A DNA stretch of 64,000 nucleotides. It comes from Flavobacteriales bacterium (GTDB lineage Bacteria; Bacteroidota; Bacteroidia; Flavobacteriales_C; GCA-002722245). The position numbers and the translations under genes are program-made. Positions 55,101-63,981 of the stretch are shown piece after piece (within the stretch, counting starts at the first letter, position 1; every line of letters begins with the position of its first letter). Below the pieces are notes generated by a model. That model searched no databases. It had not been told where the DNA came from and worked only from the letters and a program-made list of their open reading frames with translations. The stretch spans positions 44,259 to 108,258 of the forward strand of contig PBLA01000023.1 in NCBI GenBank assembly GCA_002722245.1, given 5' to 3'.

Positions 55101-55844
55101 GTGTTTTTTCTAAAAAGATTTTTTCTTTTAGCAAGCATTCTTTGTCTTGTTAGTCTGCCCATCATCGCACATGAGAAATCGATGAAAATTGGAATGGGCT
55201 ATCAAGGTTTCACCAATAACATCTCTCAAAAATTAATTCACTCAGGAAAATACTTCTATGGCGGATACTACTATCAATTTGGTGAGAAATTCAGAAATAA
55301 GATTCAATTTCAGGTAGCCAACTCGAATAGAGAAATGAAATTTGACTTTCCCTATATATCAGCAGCTACCTCTCTTGCCATTTATTACGATCTCAATTAC
55401 CGAATTAAAACCACAAAAAAATCTGCGCATTACCTTGGGTGTTATTTTGGTGATTTTTTTACGCTCAATTTTTTTCCCAGAATTGATCACGAGAATTTTT
55501 TATGGGAAAATCAATTTCTTTTAGGTTTATCCAGCATGAATAATATCCGCATCAATCATTCCAAACGAATAGACATTAATTTCCGACTCCCTCTTTTCAC
55601 AACCATCCACTTTAATAAAATGGATCGATTTGATGGAGATGTTCCGTATGACCTTCCCTCAAACTGGGTGAATGGCTCATTTATGAAATTATTGAACGCT
55701 CAGTATGAAATTGGGTATGTTTTTGGCACACAAGGGTTCACATTTGGAATTTACTACCAAGAAGAACACAACATGACTGAAAATACGCTTTATGGAGGAT
55801 TCCAAGCCGCAGCCCATAGTATCTCGTTTAGAATTATTTACTAA
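55101..55844 (+). CDS. Outer-membrane barrel-type protein of unknown function
   Basis: 247 residues with signal peptide MFFLKRFFLLASILCLVSLPIIA. The mature part is Tyr/Phe/Asn-rich with alternating strands (KIGMGYQGFTNNI, YFYGGYYYQFGEKFRNKIQFQVANSN, EIGYVFGTQGFTFGIYYQEEHN) as in a small outer-membrane barrel, and ends SISFRIIY with an aromatic last residue. Start GTG at 55101. No relatives recognised; not part of an obvious operon. Confidence 0.6.
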   Translation: MFFLKRFFLLASILCLVSLPIIAHEKSMKIGMGYQGFTNNISQKLIHSGKYFYGGYYYQFGEKFRNKIQFQVANSNREMKFDFPYISAATSLAIYYDLNYRIKTTKKSAHYLGCYFGDFFTLNFFPRIDHENFLWENQFLLGLSSMNNIRINHSKRIDINFRLPLFTTIHFNKMDRFDGDVPYDLPSNWVNGSFMKLLNAQYEIGYVFGTQGFTFGIYYQEEHNMTENTLYGGFQAAAHSISFRIIY

Positions 55845-55872
55845 GAATATTTCAAGCATCATATTTAGATGT

Positions 55873-55880
55873 TAAATTTG
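55873..55880 (+). promoter_or_regulatory. Bacteroidota-type -7 promoter box for the PAP2 gene
   Basis: TAAATTTG, matching TAnnTTTG, ending five bases before the GTG start at 55886, which again implies a leaderless or nearly leaderless message. Confidence 0.45.
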
Positions 55881-55885
55881 CATTT

Positions 55886-56503
55886 GTGCAAATTTTGATT
55901 CGAAATAGAGGTCCATTAGGTGTTTTTGTTATTTTTTTTACCATTACCCTCATCATTAACCTCAGTTTTTCAAAACTTGATCTGCAGGTTTTCATTAATT
56001 CACTCTATCATCCAACCTTGAATGTAATCTTTTTATTTTTCACCCGTTTGGTAGAAGGTTGGTTTGTAATCCCCCTTTTTATTATTCTGCTTTTTGTCAG
56101 TTGGCGTAAAACACTATTTATGGCGATTGTTTGGGCAGTTTCTTCTGGAATTGTCCAATTTCTAAAACACTTTGTGTTTACAGGATTTGAATATAATCGG
56201 CCAGCAGGAAATAAATTTTTAACCTCATTAGAGCAATACTACTGGTGGACGGATGACCTCCCTCATTATGGCAGTTTCCCAAGTGGACACACTACTGCTG
56301 CTTTTTGTATTTTTCTGGGGCTCTCATTAATCGCGTCCAACAAGAAAATAGGAACAATATTTATGGTTATTGCTTGTTTCGTAGGATTATCTAGACCTTA
56401 CCTTTCCTATCATTTTTTAATCGATGTTACCACTGGATCATTCTTAGGAACTGGAATAACATTAGTGGGATACCTCTTACTTCATAAGAAGTTACAAATC
56501 TAA
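55886..56503 (+). CDS. PAP2-superfamily membrane phosphatase
   Basis: 205 residues, several TM helices. PAP2 motifs: a degenerate first motif KHFVFTGFEYNRP (near 93-105), PSGHTTAAF in the middle, and SRPYLSYHFLIDVTTGS with the third-motif His and Asp. Family members dephosphorylate lipid phosphates such as undecaprenyl diphosphate or phosphatidylglycerophosphate; substrate not known here. The start GTG at 55886 is almost on the expected transcription start; TTG at 55895 is an alternative. Convergent with hemW. Confidence 0.8.
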   Translation: MQILIRNRGPLGVFVIFFTITLIINLSFSKLDLQVFINSLYHPTLNVIFLFFTRLVEGWFVIPLFIILLFVSWRKTLFMAIVWAVSSGIVQFLKHFVFTGFEYNRPAGNKFLTSLEQYYWWTDDLPHYGSFPSGHTTAAFCIFLGLSLIASNKKIGTIFMVIACFVGLSRPYLSYHFLIDVTTGSFLGTGITLVGYLLLHKKLQI

Positions 56504-56566
56504 TTTCAGGCGTACACGTCAAGTTAACCTCAAAAAGCCTTTTAATTTCTCATATAAATTGAATAA

Positions 56567-57694
56567 TTAAACTTCAAAAAACTCGCTTGCAACATAGTCA
56601 GCGACCATTTTACCTGCTTTAGTTAAACGATATTCATCACCAAAAAAAGCCAATTGACCACCTCTTAAAAAATCGGATGTTTTATCCTTAAAAGCACGTA
56701 CATATTTAGGAAATAATAGTTCTAACTCCCTTATATTAATACCCTTCGAAGTTCTTAGTCTGGTCATAATAAATTCATTGAAGAAATCACGTTCAGACAA
56801 TTCTTCAACATCATAAAAAGGACTGCCCGTCTGCACAGCATTGATGTACTTTTTATTATTCCTTACATTATGCGTTCTACTGTTTTTATAAAAGCTGTGC
56901 GCAGAAGGTCCCACGCCAAGGTAAGGTCGCTGTTCCCAATATGCAGAATTATGAATACTTTTATATCCCTCCAAAGCATAATTTGAAATCTCATATTGTA
57001 AATAGCGATGATCAGCTAATTTTCCCATAATTAACTCAAACTGTTGAATTGACTTATCCTCGCTTAACTCCTCTATCTTTCCTCGTTTAATCAATTCCAG
57101 CAAAGCGGTTTGCTCCTTTACTGTGAGATTATAGCAAGATATATGGGGAACGTTAAATGCTATTGCTCGCTCTAAGTTTTTAATGAGTTGTTCGTTGGAT
57201 AAAAGAGGGAGTGCAAACATAAAATCAATCGAAAAGTTTTTAAATCCAACCTCCTGGATCATGCGAATAGCATGCTCTGCTTGCATCGCTGTATGTATAC
57301 GATTCATTTGTTGCAAATCATCATCAAAAAATGATTGTACTCCTAGACTAATTCTATTTATTCCTTTCCCGCGCCAATGCTTTAATAAATCCATTGATAT
57401 ATCCTCAGGATTGGCCTCAATGGTAACTTCCTTTAAATCTCCCAAATTATAGTTTCTCGTGATCGCATCGAATAGCTGATCGATTTCCGAGTTTGTGAGT
57501 AAAGAAGGCGTACCTCCACCAAAATAAATAGTAGCTACCGATTGATTATCAAAAACCTCCTTTCGTATGGTTAGCTCCTTGCAAATGGCATCAATCATCT
57601 CCTTTCGGTAACTATGGAACGTTGTAGAAAAATGAAAATTACAATAATGACAAGCTTGCGCGCAAAATGGTATGTGAAGATATATCCCAGCCAT
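56567..57694 (-). CDS. hemW: Heme chaperone HemW (radical SAM)
   Basis: HemN-like radical SAM protein that delivers heme, not a coproporphyrinogen oxidase. Cluster ligands Cys11, Cys15 and Cys18 in CAQACHYC; then IYFGGGTPSLL, EANPEDI, RISLGVQSFFDDDLQQMNR and the C-terminal HemN domain. 375 residues, normal. The ATG follows a TATCTTTG promoter box by four bases. Divergent from the LRR gene. Confidence 0.92.
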   Translation of the reverse strand: MAGIYLHIPFCAQACHYCNFHFSTTFHSYRKEMIDAICKELTIRKEVFDNQSVATIYFGGGTPSLLTNSEIDQLFDAITRNYNLGDLKEVTIEANPEDISMDLLKHWRGKGINRISLGVQSFFDDDLQQMNRIHTAMQAEHAIRMIQEVGFKNFSIDFMFALPLLSNEQLIKNLERAIAFNVPHISCYNLTVKEQTALLELIKRGKIEELSEDKSIQQFELIMGKLADHRYLQYEISNYALEGYKSIHNSAYWEQRPYLGVGPSAHSFYKNSRTHNVRNNKKYINAVQTGSPFYDVEELSERDFFNEFIMTRLRTSKGINIRELELLFPKYVRAFKDKTSDFLRGGQLAFFGDEYRLTKAGKMVADYVASEFFEV

Positions 57695-57698
57695 ATTT

Positions 57699-57706
57699 CA
57701 AAGATA
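57699..57706 (-). promoter_or_regulatory. Bacteroidota-type -7 promoter box for hemW, four bases from the ATG
   Basis: Minus strand TATCTTTG-AAAT-ATG, the same layout as lepA. Confidence 0.55.
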
Positions 57707-57780
57707 ATTAACATTCACTTATGGAATAGCAATTGAAGATATCCGTTTATAGCATTAACAAGGTTACTATTTTGCAGAAA

Positions 57781-60432
57781 ATGAGAAACTGTATCACTTT
57801 TTTATTCGTTTTTGGGTTCATCTCTCTTTTGAGCCAAAAGGAATACACGTATGCTGATATAGAAAAAAAAGCCGCATTTATTGAAGTTCTAAATATTTCT
57901 AACGAAGGCCTAATCGACCTCCCTCCTGCAATTAAAGAATGTAAAAAACTCAAAAAACTACTCCTTAAAAACAATCGAATTACTTTTCTACCCTCATGGT
58001 TTAAAGAACTAGAAAATCTTGAGGAACTTGATATTTCTGGTAATCGAACACTAAATATTAACCAAGCATTCTCACTAATCAGCAAATTACCTAAGTTAAA
58101 AATATTGACAGCCAATCACTGTAATATGTTTTATTTACCAGTAGCCATTCGAAGAATCAAAACATTAAAAGAGGTTAATATTTCAGATAACCACATTAAA
58201 TACTTACCCCCCATTTTTGAGTATACTCACTGGGAAAAACTAGACTTATCATACAACTGCATAGACACCCTACCAGGCACATTGGTATTTATGAATTCAT
58301 TACGAGAACTCAATTTAAGTTATACCCCATCCATTGCCAATAAATTCACATATTATACCATTGAATTTTTAAAAAAATTAACCACCTTAAAATTGTCAGG
58401 AGCTGATCATTTCCCCCCTGAAATTAATAAGCTTAATTTTTTAAAGAATCTAATTTTAACCAATGGCACATTCAATTCATTGCCTGAAGAATTTAAGCAA
58501 CTATCGAATTTAAGCGCGCTCGATGTTAGAGGATGTGAAAATTTCAAAATCTCATCTTTGGTTGAGGGACTCATTGGAAGCTATAACACGCTAAAAGAAC
58601 TCAAGATCGGACATAAAAACCTCACCACAATTCCCTTTAACATTTCCAAACTTAAAAAAATTGAGCGCTTAATTATTGATCATTCTTGTTTGGAAAAACT
58701 ATCATCCTCATTCGCTAAATTTAAAGGACATTCAGTACACTTCAGAGGTTGTAGTTTCTCCAACCCATCCATGGTATTCAATGAAATAGGAAAGAATAAA
58801 AAAGTAAAAAAACTATATATCAATAACTGTGTATTTGGAAGATCCGATTGGAAAATAGGCGGATCAAAAACATTGGAGGAAATTCATATTACCCATTGTG
58901 GACTCGTATATATCCCACTTAACACCAACCATTTTCCAGAATTAAACCTTCTAAATTTAAAAGGCAATAAAATTGCAAAGAATAAAATCAACTGGAAAAT
59001 TCCAAAAACAATTTTAGGTGCTGACTATCAAAGTATTTCCTATGGCACTGATGAATTTAACAATTGGAATTACACCCAAAATCAAAAAACCATTAAACGG
59101 ATGATTTACACAGAAATTGGAGATCTTTTCACGCTTCCATCGGGTGCAAAGGTGGAGATTCAACCTGATTGTTTTATTGGAACTGGTAATAAATCCATTC
59201 AAGGTGATGTGAAACTTGAAATTAAAGAATTTACACAACCAAAAGACTTTGCATTAACAAATTATCCAAGCTTCCTTCCAAGTAGCGAAGTTTCGGACGC
59301 AAAATACGCCATAGAACTAAGAGCTTATTCAGGTCAAAAAGAAGTTTTTATAAAATCCGAGAAACCTATTCATATTTACCCAAAATTCACTAAAAATTAT
59401 GCGCTAGAGAAATATTATTTCCTTAATTACAAGTCTGAATGGCAAAACTTAAATCAGAAAACAAATGTGTGCATAAAGAACACCGAAGCTCAAGTAGTTC
59501 CGAAATGTGACAACTACTCAGATATGCCTAGAATATCTCAGGATCTTAAAATCTCCAAAGTATTTATCAAGCTTCAACGAAAAAAGAAAAAAAATAAATT
59601 AAATTTTGAAATCACACCTGAATATGGTTACCGAGAGCAATTATTCAATCCATTCGGCGACCGAATTAAAGGCTATCCAGAGCTTAAGCACTACAAAGAA
59701 ATTAAATGGCGATATGAGGGCGACAGTATGGAAACCGATTTGAGAAAACTATACTTTCTATCAGACGAATCAAAAGAAGACAAGTTGAAACGCTATAATT
59801 CATTAAAAGCCTACGTATTAGACATCAAAGACATCAGGGTATTTCCAAATCCCAAGGACGACAATTACCTCATACAGTTTATCCAAGGAAGAGACACCTT
59901 TTCAATTGAAGCGCTTCCCTTTCTCTCAGTTTACAAAGCAAAAAAAATACAACGATGGCATAAAATCAAATACAAGCGGTATAAAAAAGCATTACTCAAA
60001 CGAAAAGAGAAATGGCTAAAACTCGACACAAATTACATCAATCGATATGAAAATTTCGAAATTCAGTTAGAGGCCTATCGTCTTCATAATTTAAGAGCCT
60101 TATATTCCGTTCGACATGAAGATAAGTCAGATGATTCTGCTGAACTTTTAAAGATATATAAACCCGGTTTATATCAAATGGCCATTCCACTTCTCATCAA
60201 TAACGGCCAGGCTAAAAAACCCATCTATTACATTAACAGTAAAAGATTCCACCCTCAGAGAGTGTTAGTGTCCAATCTCTCAAAAAAATATCATTTTTGG
60301 ACAAACGCTAAAGAACCTATCCCCAAGGAATCGGGTGCATATCAAATATCTATTGTCTTAAATGGAACGTTATATACAGGAAAATGGGGTAACACCAACA
60401 AAGTAAATTTTGAAAAATCAACCATAAAATGA
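57781..60432 (+). CDS. Secreted leucine-rich-repeat protein with ZU5-like domain
   Basis: 883 residues from the ATG at 57781 (an upstream TTG at 57733 gives an implausible N terminus). Signal peptide MRNCITFLFVFGFISLLSQ; then about 13 leucine-rich repeats at 30-430 (LEELDISGNRTLN, LKEVNISDNHIKYLPPIF, LRELNLSYTP, LSALDVRGCENF). A beta-rich segment at about 440-535 (LFTLPSGAKVEIQPDCF, GDVKLEIKEFTQPKDFAL) resembles ZU5-type domains of Bacteroidota surface proteins. The last 350 residues are Lys/Tyr-rich and unassigned, with a coiled-coil-like stretch near 725-760. A CAP-like protein is encoded next, overlapping by four bases. Role unknown; likely cell-surface protein binding. Confidence 0.75.
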   Translation: MRNCITFLFVFGFISLLSQKEYTYADIEKKAAFIEVLNISNEGLIDLPPAIKECKKLKKLLLKNNRITFLPSWFKELENLEELDISGNRTLNINQAFSLISKLPKLKILTANHCNMFYLPVAIRRIKTLKEVNISDNHIKYLPPIFEYTHWEKLDLSYNCIDTLPGTLVFMNSLRELNLSYTPSIANKFTYYTIEFLKKLTTLKLSGADHFPPEINKLNFLKNLILTNGTFNSLPEEFKQLSNLSALDVRGCENFKISSLVEGLIGSYNTLKELKIGHKNLTTIPFNISKLKKIERLIIDHSCLEKLSSSFAKFKGHSVHFRGCSFSNPSMVFNEIGKNKKVKKLYINNCVFGRSDWKIGGSKTLEEIHITHCGLVYIPLNTNHFPELNLLNLKGNKIAKNKINWKIPKTILGADYQSISYGTDEFNNWNYTQNQKTIKRMIYTEIGDLFTLPSGAKVEIQPDCFIGTGNKSIQGDVKLEIKEFTQPKDFALTNYPSFLPSSEVSDAKYAIELRAYSGQKEVFIKSEKPIHIYPKFTKNYALEKYYFLNYKSEWQNLNQKTNVCIKNTEAQVVPKCDNYSDMPRISQDLKISKVFIKLQRKKKKNKLNFEITPEYGYREQLFNPFGDRIKGYPELKHYKEIKWRYEGDSMETDLRKLYFLSDESKEDKLKRYNSLKAYVLDIKDIRVFPNPKDDNYLIQFIQGRDTFSIEALPFLSVYKAKKIQRWHKIKYKRYKKALLKRKEKWLKLDTNYINRYENFEIQLEAYRLHNLRALYSVRHEDKSDDSAELLKIYKPGLYQMAIPLLINNGQAKKPIYYINSKRFHPQRVLVSNLSKKYHFWTNAKEPIPKESGAYQISIVLNGTLYTGKWGNTNKVNFEKSTIK

Positions 60433-61115
60433 AACCTATCCTCTTTATCTTTTTCTCCCTTGTCATAGGCCAACCTGCTCTTGAAAAAGAGAACATAGAT
60501 CAACCTAGTCATTTCTCAGAGAAACTCTCTGTAATGCAACTTAATCATTCTCTTTTAAACACCATTGTTTTTAAGCTGATTAATGCAAAAAGACAAAAAA
60601 AAGGATTAGACACACTCGAATATAACGCTGCATTAAATCAAGTTGCTCAAAACTATCAAAATGAATTTGAGCTTAGACGATTTAAAAACACTACATCTGT
60701 AGAGCGGAAAATAAATAAGAACCTCTACAAAAGAACCAAAAAAGCAGGGTTTGACGGAGGACTTGTTTTACCTATAATTGCCGAATTCGATGCACTCGAT
60801 TATGACGGAAAATCAGAATATTACATCGATCGAAGTAAAACAGATTCAGAATTCAAGTTATATTATGGAAAAAAACCGCGAAAAAATGAATTAAATCCGT
60901 ATCGAAAACCCATCGAGCCTCTCAATTACTATGCTTTTGCGCAAAAGCTTATAAAAAATTTAGAATCGGAAAATAGGAAAAAATTATATGCAAAATCCTA
61001 CAAATGGGGAGGAACACACCTTCAGTGGCACTATAAATCACTGAATAAGAGAAAGATACCTCAGATTAAAATGATATTTCTGCTTGGTGGATTCGCAACT
61101 GCCGGAATGAGATAA
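60429..61115 (+). CDS. Secreted protein with CAP-domain-like N terminus
   Basis: 228 residues. Signal-like start MKPILFIFFSLVIGQPA. Residues about 40-75 (LLNTIVFKLINAKRQKKGLDTLEYNAALNQVAQNYQNEFE) follow the opening helix of CAP/SCP1 domains (INxxRxxxGLxxLxxNxxLxxxAQ). The rest contains the Tyr/Lys-rich segment GKSEYYIDRSK, and a C-terminal SYKWGGTHLQWHYKSL...FLLGGFATAGMR that could hold the CAP His positions. The full CAP motif GHFTQxVW is not seen, so the call is tentative. It overlaps the LRR gene by four bases and probably acts with it. Confidence 0.6.
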   Translation: MKPILFIFFSLVIGQPALEKENIDQPSHFSEKLSVMQLNHSLLNTIVFKLINAKRQKKGLDTLEYNAALNQVAQNYQNEFELRRFKNTTSVERKINKNLYKRTKKAGFDGGLVLPIIAEFDALDYDGKSEYYIDRSKTDSEFKLYYGKKPRKNELNPYRKPIEPLNYYAFAQKLIKNLESENRKKLYAKSYKWGGTHLQWHYKSLNKRKIPQIKMIFLLGGFATAGMR

Positions 61116-61141
61116 GGATTTCCTGATGAACTAAAATGCAT

Positions 61142-61149
61142 TATCTTTG
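61142..61149 (+). promoter_or_regulatory. Bacteroidota-type -7 promoter box before the oxidase genes
   Basis: TATCTTTG, matching TAnnTTTG. It overlaps the TTG at 61147 that opens the longest ctaB frame, so transcription starting near 61154-61156 would place the real start further downstream (TTG at 61165 or 61198). Confidence 0.45.
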
Positions 61150-62100
61150 TTTAAATCAGCATCCTTGACGAGCGTTACAAAAGATAGAGCCCCGAGTTTG
61201 TTAGGTGATTTAAAAGAATTCACCAAACTAAGGCTGGCCGTTCTTGTTGTTTTTTCAGCCACCATAACCTACGTCACCGCGTTAAAATATTATCAAAAAT
61301 TCCCCTTGTATAATGTAGAGTTTGACTGGATATCCATTCTATGGCTTTGTATCGGAGGAATGTTAGTTACAATAGGTTCTAATGGATTTAACCAAATATT
61401 TGAAAGAGACCTAGACAAACTAATGGATCGAACAAAAAATCGACCCCTTCCAACCCAAAGAATGTCTTTAACATTAGCATGGTCAATTTCGGTACTCAGT
61501 GGAATAATTGGAGTATTTATTTTGTGGTTCAAGCTAAACATACTTACAGGAATCTTAGGGTTAACAAGCCTGATCCTATATTCTTTTGTTTACACGCCAT
61601 TAAAACAACGTTCATCATGGGCTGTTTTCATTGGTGCATTCCCCGGGGCTGCTCCGCCTCTCATTGGGTGGGCTGCATGCGAATCATCTGTGCTTGAATC
61701 AATGATTATTTCACCCGCAGCCTTATCCTTATTTTGTTTGCAATTTATGTGGCAATTCCCTCACTTTTGGGCAATTGCATGGCGTTGTCATGATGATTAT
61801 CAGAAAGCAGGATTTTTCTTACTCCCCTCTCCCGGAGGGAAAGATACCAAAAGCGCCTTCCAAATATTATTATACACCCTTTTTATGATTCCAATAGCTA
61901 TGTTGCCTTGTTTTCCAGATTTTGGAATAGCAGGTTTCACAGCAAGTATTTTTGTTTTAGCGTTTGGCATTATTATGTTATATCCTGCATTGATGTTGTT
62001 CAAAACGCTGGAAGAAAAATGGGCTACCAAACTAATGTTTGCCTCTTTTATTTATTTACCCTTAGTGCTATTAGCACTGTTAGCTGATCAATATTATTAA
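61147..62100 (+). CDS. ctaB: Protoheme IX farnesyltransferase (heme O synthase)
   Basis: UbiA-family prenyltransferase adding a farnesyl group to heme B for the terminal oxidase. 317 residues, several TM helices. The first Asp-rich motif NQIFERDLDKLMDRTKNRPLP is followed by YTPLKQRSSWAVFIGAFPGAAPPLIGW and FLLLPSPGG. The frame runs from TTG at 61147, but a promoter box covers that codon; TTG at 61165 (311 residues) or 61198 may be the actual start. Followed by the oxidase subunits after two bases, one operon. Confidence 0.88.
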   Translation: MFKSASLTSVTKDRAPSLLGDLKEFTKLRLAVLVVFSATITYVTALKYYQKFPLYNVEFDWISILWLCIGGMLVTIGSNGFNQIFERDLDKLMDRTKNRPLPTQRMSLTLAWSISVLSGIIGVFILWFKLNILTGILGLTSLILYSFVYTPLKQRSSWAVFIGAFPGAAPPLIGWAACESSVLESMIISPAALSLFCLQFMWQFPHFWAIAWRCHDDYQKAGFFLLPSPGGKDTKSAFQILLYTLFMIPIAMLPCFPDFGIAGFTASIFVLAFGIIMLYPALMLFKTLEEKWATKLMFASFIYLPLVLLALLADQYY

Positions 62101-62102
62101 TT

Positions 62103-62852
62103 ATGAAAAATAGTATACCGCCTGAAGAAAGGCTCGAAATTAAAAAGAAGACCCACAGAAGCTTGATGTATATTACAATTGCATCAATGAGTATGATATT
62201 TTTAGGACTCGCAAGTGGGTATTACATTGCTAGATCAAACCCAACATGGGTATCTATCACTGTGCCACCAGCATTTTATACCAGTTCAATTATTCTTATC
62301 ATTAGCAGTATAACTTTCATTATTGCGCTCCAATTGGCCAAGAAAGGGAACTTTAAATTACTCCCCGTACTTATGTTATTAACATTATTATTGGGCGGTT
62401 TCTTCGTAAAATACCAGTTAGAGGGTTGGAAGTACATGACATCAAAAGGAATGTTTTTAAGTGATGCCAATAAACTGCAAGGCTTAATTGAAAACCCTGA
62501 TGTAAAGTATGGTGATGACTATACGCTAAATATGATTGTTGAAGGAAGCCCAGTAGAATTAAAAATGGTAGATGGAAAATTTTATGACGTTCGTGATGAA
62601 TATAATTCCAATCCACTCCTTCCAAATTTAGATGCTGACAACGTAGCAAGTAGCTGGATGTATATTTTATCAGGATTGCATTTAGTTCACCTCCTGGGAG
62701 GTATAATCTCGTTGATCGTTGTAACGATTAAGAGTTTGCTTAAAAAATATAATGAAAATGACATTGTTGGAATTCAAGTTAGTTCCATTTATTGGCATTT
62801 TTTAGATATTTTGTGGTTATCTTTGTTGGGCCTATTAATTTACATAGGTTAA
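62103..62852 (+). CDS. Cytochrome c oxidase subunit III (first copy)
   Basis: 249 residues, heme-copper oxidase subunit III family. Five or so TM helices (SLMYITIASMSMIFLGLASGYYI; FYTSSIILIISSITFIIAL; LLPVLMLLTLLLGGFF; WMYILSGLHLVHLLGGIISLIVV), and the conserved LHLVHLLGG and YWHFLDILWLSLL near the end. It carries a soluble insert of about 60 residues between helices (KLQGLIENPDVKYGDD region) that the second copy does not have. Tandem subunit III genes are a normal arrangement for Flavobacteriales. Confidence 0.88.
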   Translation: MKNSIPPEERLEIKKKTHRSLMYITIASMSMIFLGLASGYYIARSNPTWVSITVPPAFYTSSIILIISSITFIIALQLAKKGNFKLLPVLMLLTLLLGGFFVKYQLEGWKYMTSKGMFLSDANKLQGLIENPDVKYGDDYTLNMIVEGSPVELKMVDGKFYDVRDEYNSNPLLPNLDADNVASSWMYILSGLHLVHLLGGIISLIVVTIKSLLKKYNENDIVGIQVSSIYWHFLDILWLSLLGLLIYIG

Positions 62853-62877
62853 TAATAATACATAAAATTAATTAAAC

Positions 62878-63567
62878 ATGGCAGGTGAAGTAAGCAAAGC
62901 TATTCCAAACAAAGAACTTTGGGAAGGAGGAAGATCCCCGTTCTCAATGAGTTATGGGAAGATGATGATGTGGTTCTTCCTTATTTCTGATGCATTAACA
63001 TTTGGTGCATTTATTGTTTCATTAGGTTGGTTCAGACATACCTATCCAACTTGGCCCGTATCAGATCAGGTGTTTTTCCACATCCCGTTTGTTCATGGTA
63101 ATTTCCCACTAGCGTACGTTGCCTTCATGACCTTCGTACTAATTATTTCATCGGTTACAATGGTTTTAGCCGTTGAAGCAGGACACAGGAATGATAAGGC
63201 AGGTGTTGCAAAATGGATGGTAGCTACAATCATCGGAGGATTAATTTTCTTATTCTCGCAAGTATGGGAGTGGTCAACCTTTATAGCTGGACCTGATGGT
63301 TTAATAGAAACATGGTTTGACAACGCTACATTAACAACCAATCCTTACGGACCGCCTCAGTATGCTCAATTCTTCTTCTGTGTAACAGGTTTTCATGGTT
63401 TCCACGTTTTTTCAGGTGTAGTAATCAATGTGGTTATACTAATTAATGTTCTTCAAGGAACATACGAAAGAAGAGGCCATTATGAAGTGGTTGAGAAAGG
63501 TGGATTGTACTGGCACTTTGTAGATTTAGTTTGGGTTTTCGTATTTACCTTTTACTACCTACTCTAA
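62878..63567 (+). CDS. Cytochrome c oxidase subunit III (second copy)
   Basis: 229 residues, same family as the preceding gene but closer to canonical subunit III: MMMWFFLISDALTFGAFIVSLGWF, QVWEWSTFI, FFFCVTGFHGFHVFSGVVINVVIL and the end motif YWHFVDLVWVFVFTFYYLL. Begins 25 bases after the first copy. Both copies together with the subunit IV gene form the smaller subunits of the oxidase; subunits I and II are outside the window. Confidence 0.93.
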   Translation: MAGEVSKAIPNKELWEGGRSPFSMSYGKMMMWFFLISDALTFGAFIVSLGWFRHTYPTWPVSDQVFFHIPFVHGNFPLAYVAFMTFVLIISSVTMVLAVEAGHRNDKAGVAKWMVATIIGGLIFLFSQVWEWSTFIAGPDGLIETWFDNATLTTNPYGPPQYAQFFFCVTGFHGFHVFSGVVINVVILINVLQGTYERRGHYEVVEKGGLYWHFVDLVWVFVFTFYYLL

Positions 63568-63600
63568 GTTTTTATAAAAATAATAGTTAATAATTATCTT

Positions 63601-63981
63601 ATGGAAAGAGACGATATAATAGAATATTCTTTAGGTGCTCAGCATTCTGAAGAAGAAGGAGCAAAGATCAGAAAGAAAATATGGAAAGTAACAGTACTTC
63701 TTTCCATAATCACCATTGTTGAAGTTGGAGTTGGTGTTTTATTTTCCAAAAGTAATCCAAACGTTTCAGACGCAGCATGGCAAGGAATCAAATATGGATA
63801 CATTATTCTCACTTTAGTAAAAGCAGGGTATATTGTAATGGAATTCATGCATTTAGGACATGAAAGAAAAGGAATGAAATTAACAGTATTGGTACCTTAC
63901 ATAGTTTTCATTATTTACTTAATCTTCATTTCAATAACTGAAGCTTTAGCCGTAAGTGACTCTAACTTTCCCCTAAACTAA
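63601..63981 (+). CDS. Cytochrome C oxidase subunit IV-family protein
   Basis: 126 residues, three TM segments (about 28-46 WKVTVLLSIITIVEVGVGVLF; 63-81 YGYIILTLVKAGYIVMEF; 98-117 VLVPYIVFIIYLIFISITEA), with the EFMHLGHE motif between TM2 and TM3 common to subunit IV proteins of Bacteroidota. N-terminal 27 residues are charged and cytoplasmic. A further ATG at 63995 begins what is presumably the next operon gene, of which two codons are visible. Confidence 0.85.
   Translation: MERDDIIEYSLGAQHSEEEGAKIRKKIWKVTVLLSIITIVEVGVGVLFSKSNPNVSDAAWQGIKYGYIILTLVKAGYIVMEFMHLGHERKGMKLTVLVPYIVFIIYLIFISITEALAVSDSNFPLN

Noticed and set aside
57733..57780. Upstream TTG start of the LRR protein
   Set aside because: It would add 16 residues before a normal signal peptide.
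62103..63567. Tandem cytochrome oxidase subunit III genes as a possible recent duplication
   Set aside because: They are clearly diverged, and a pair of subunit III genes is normal in Flavobacteriales oxidase operons.
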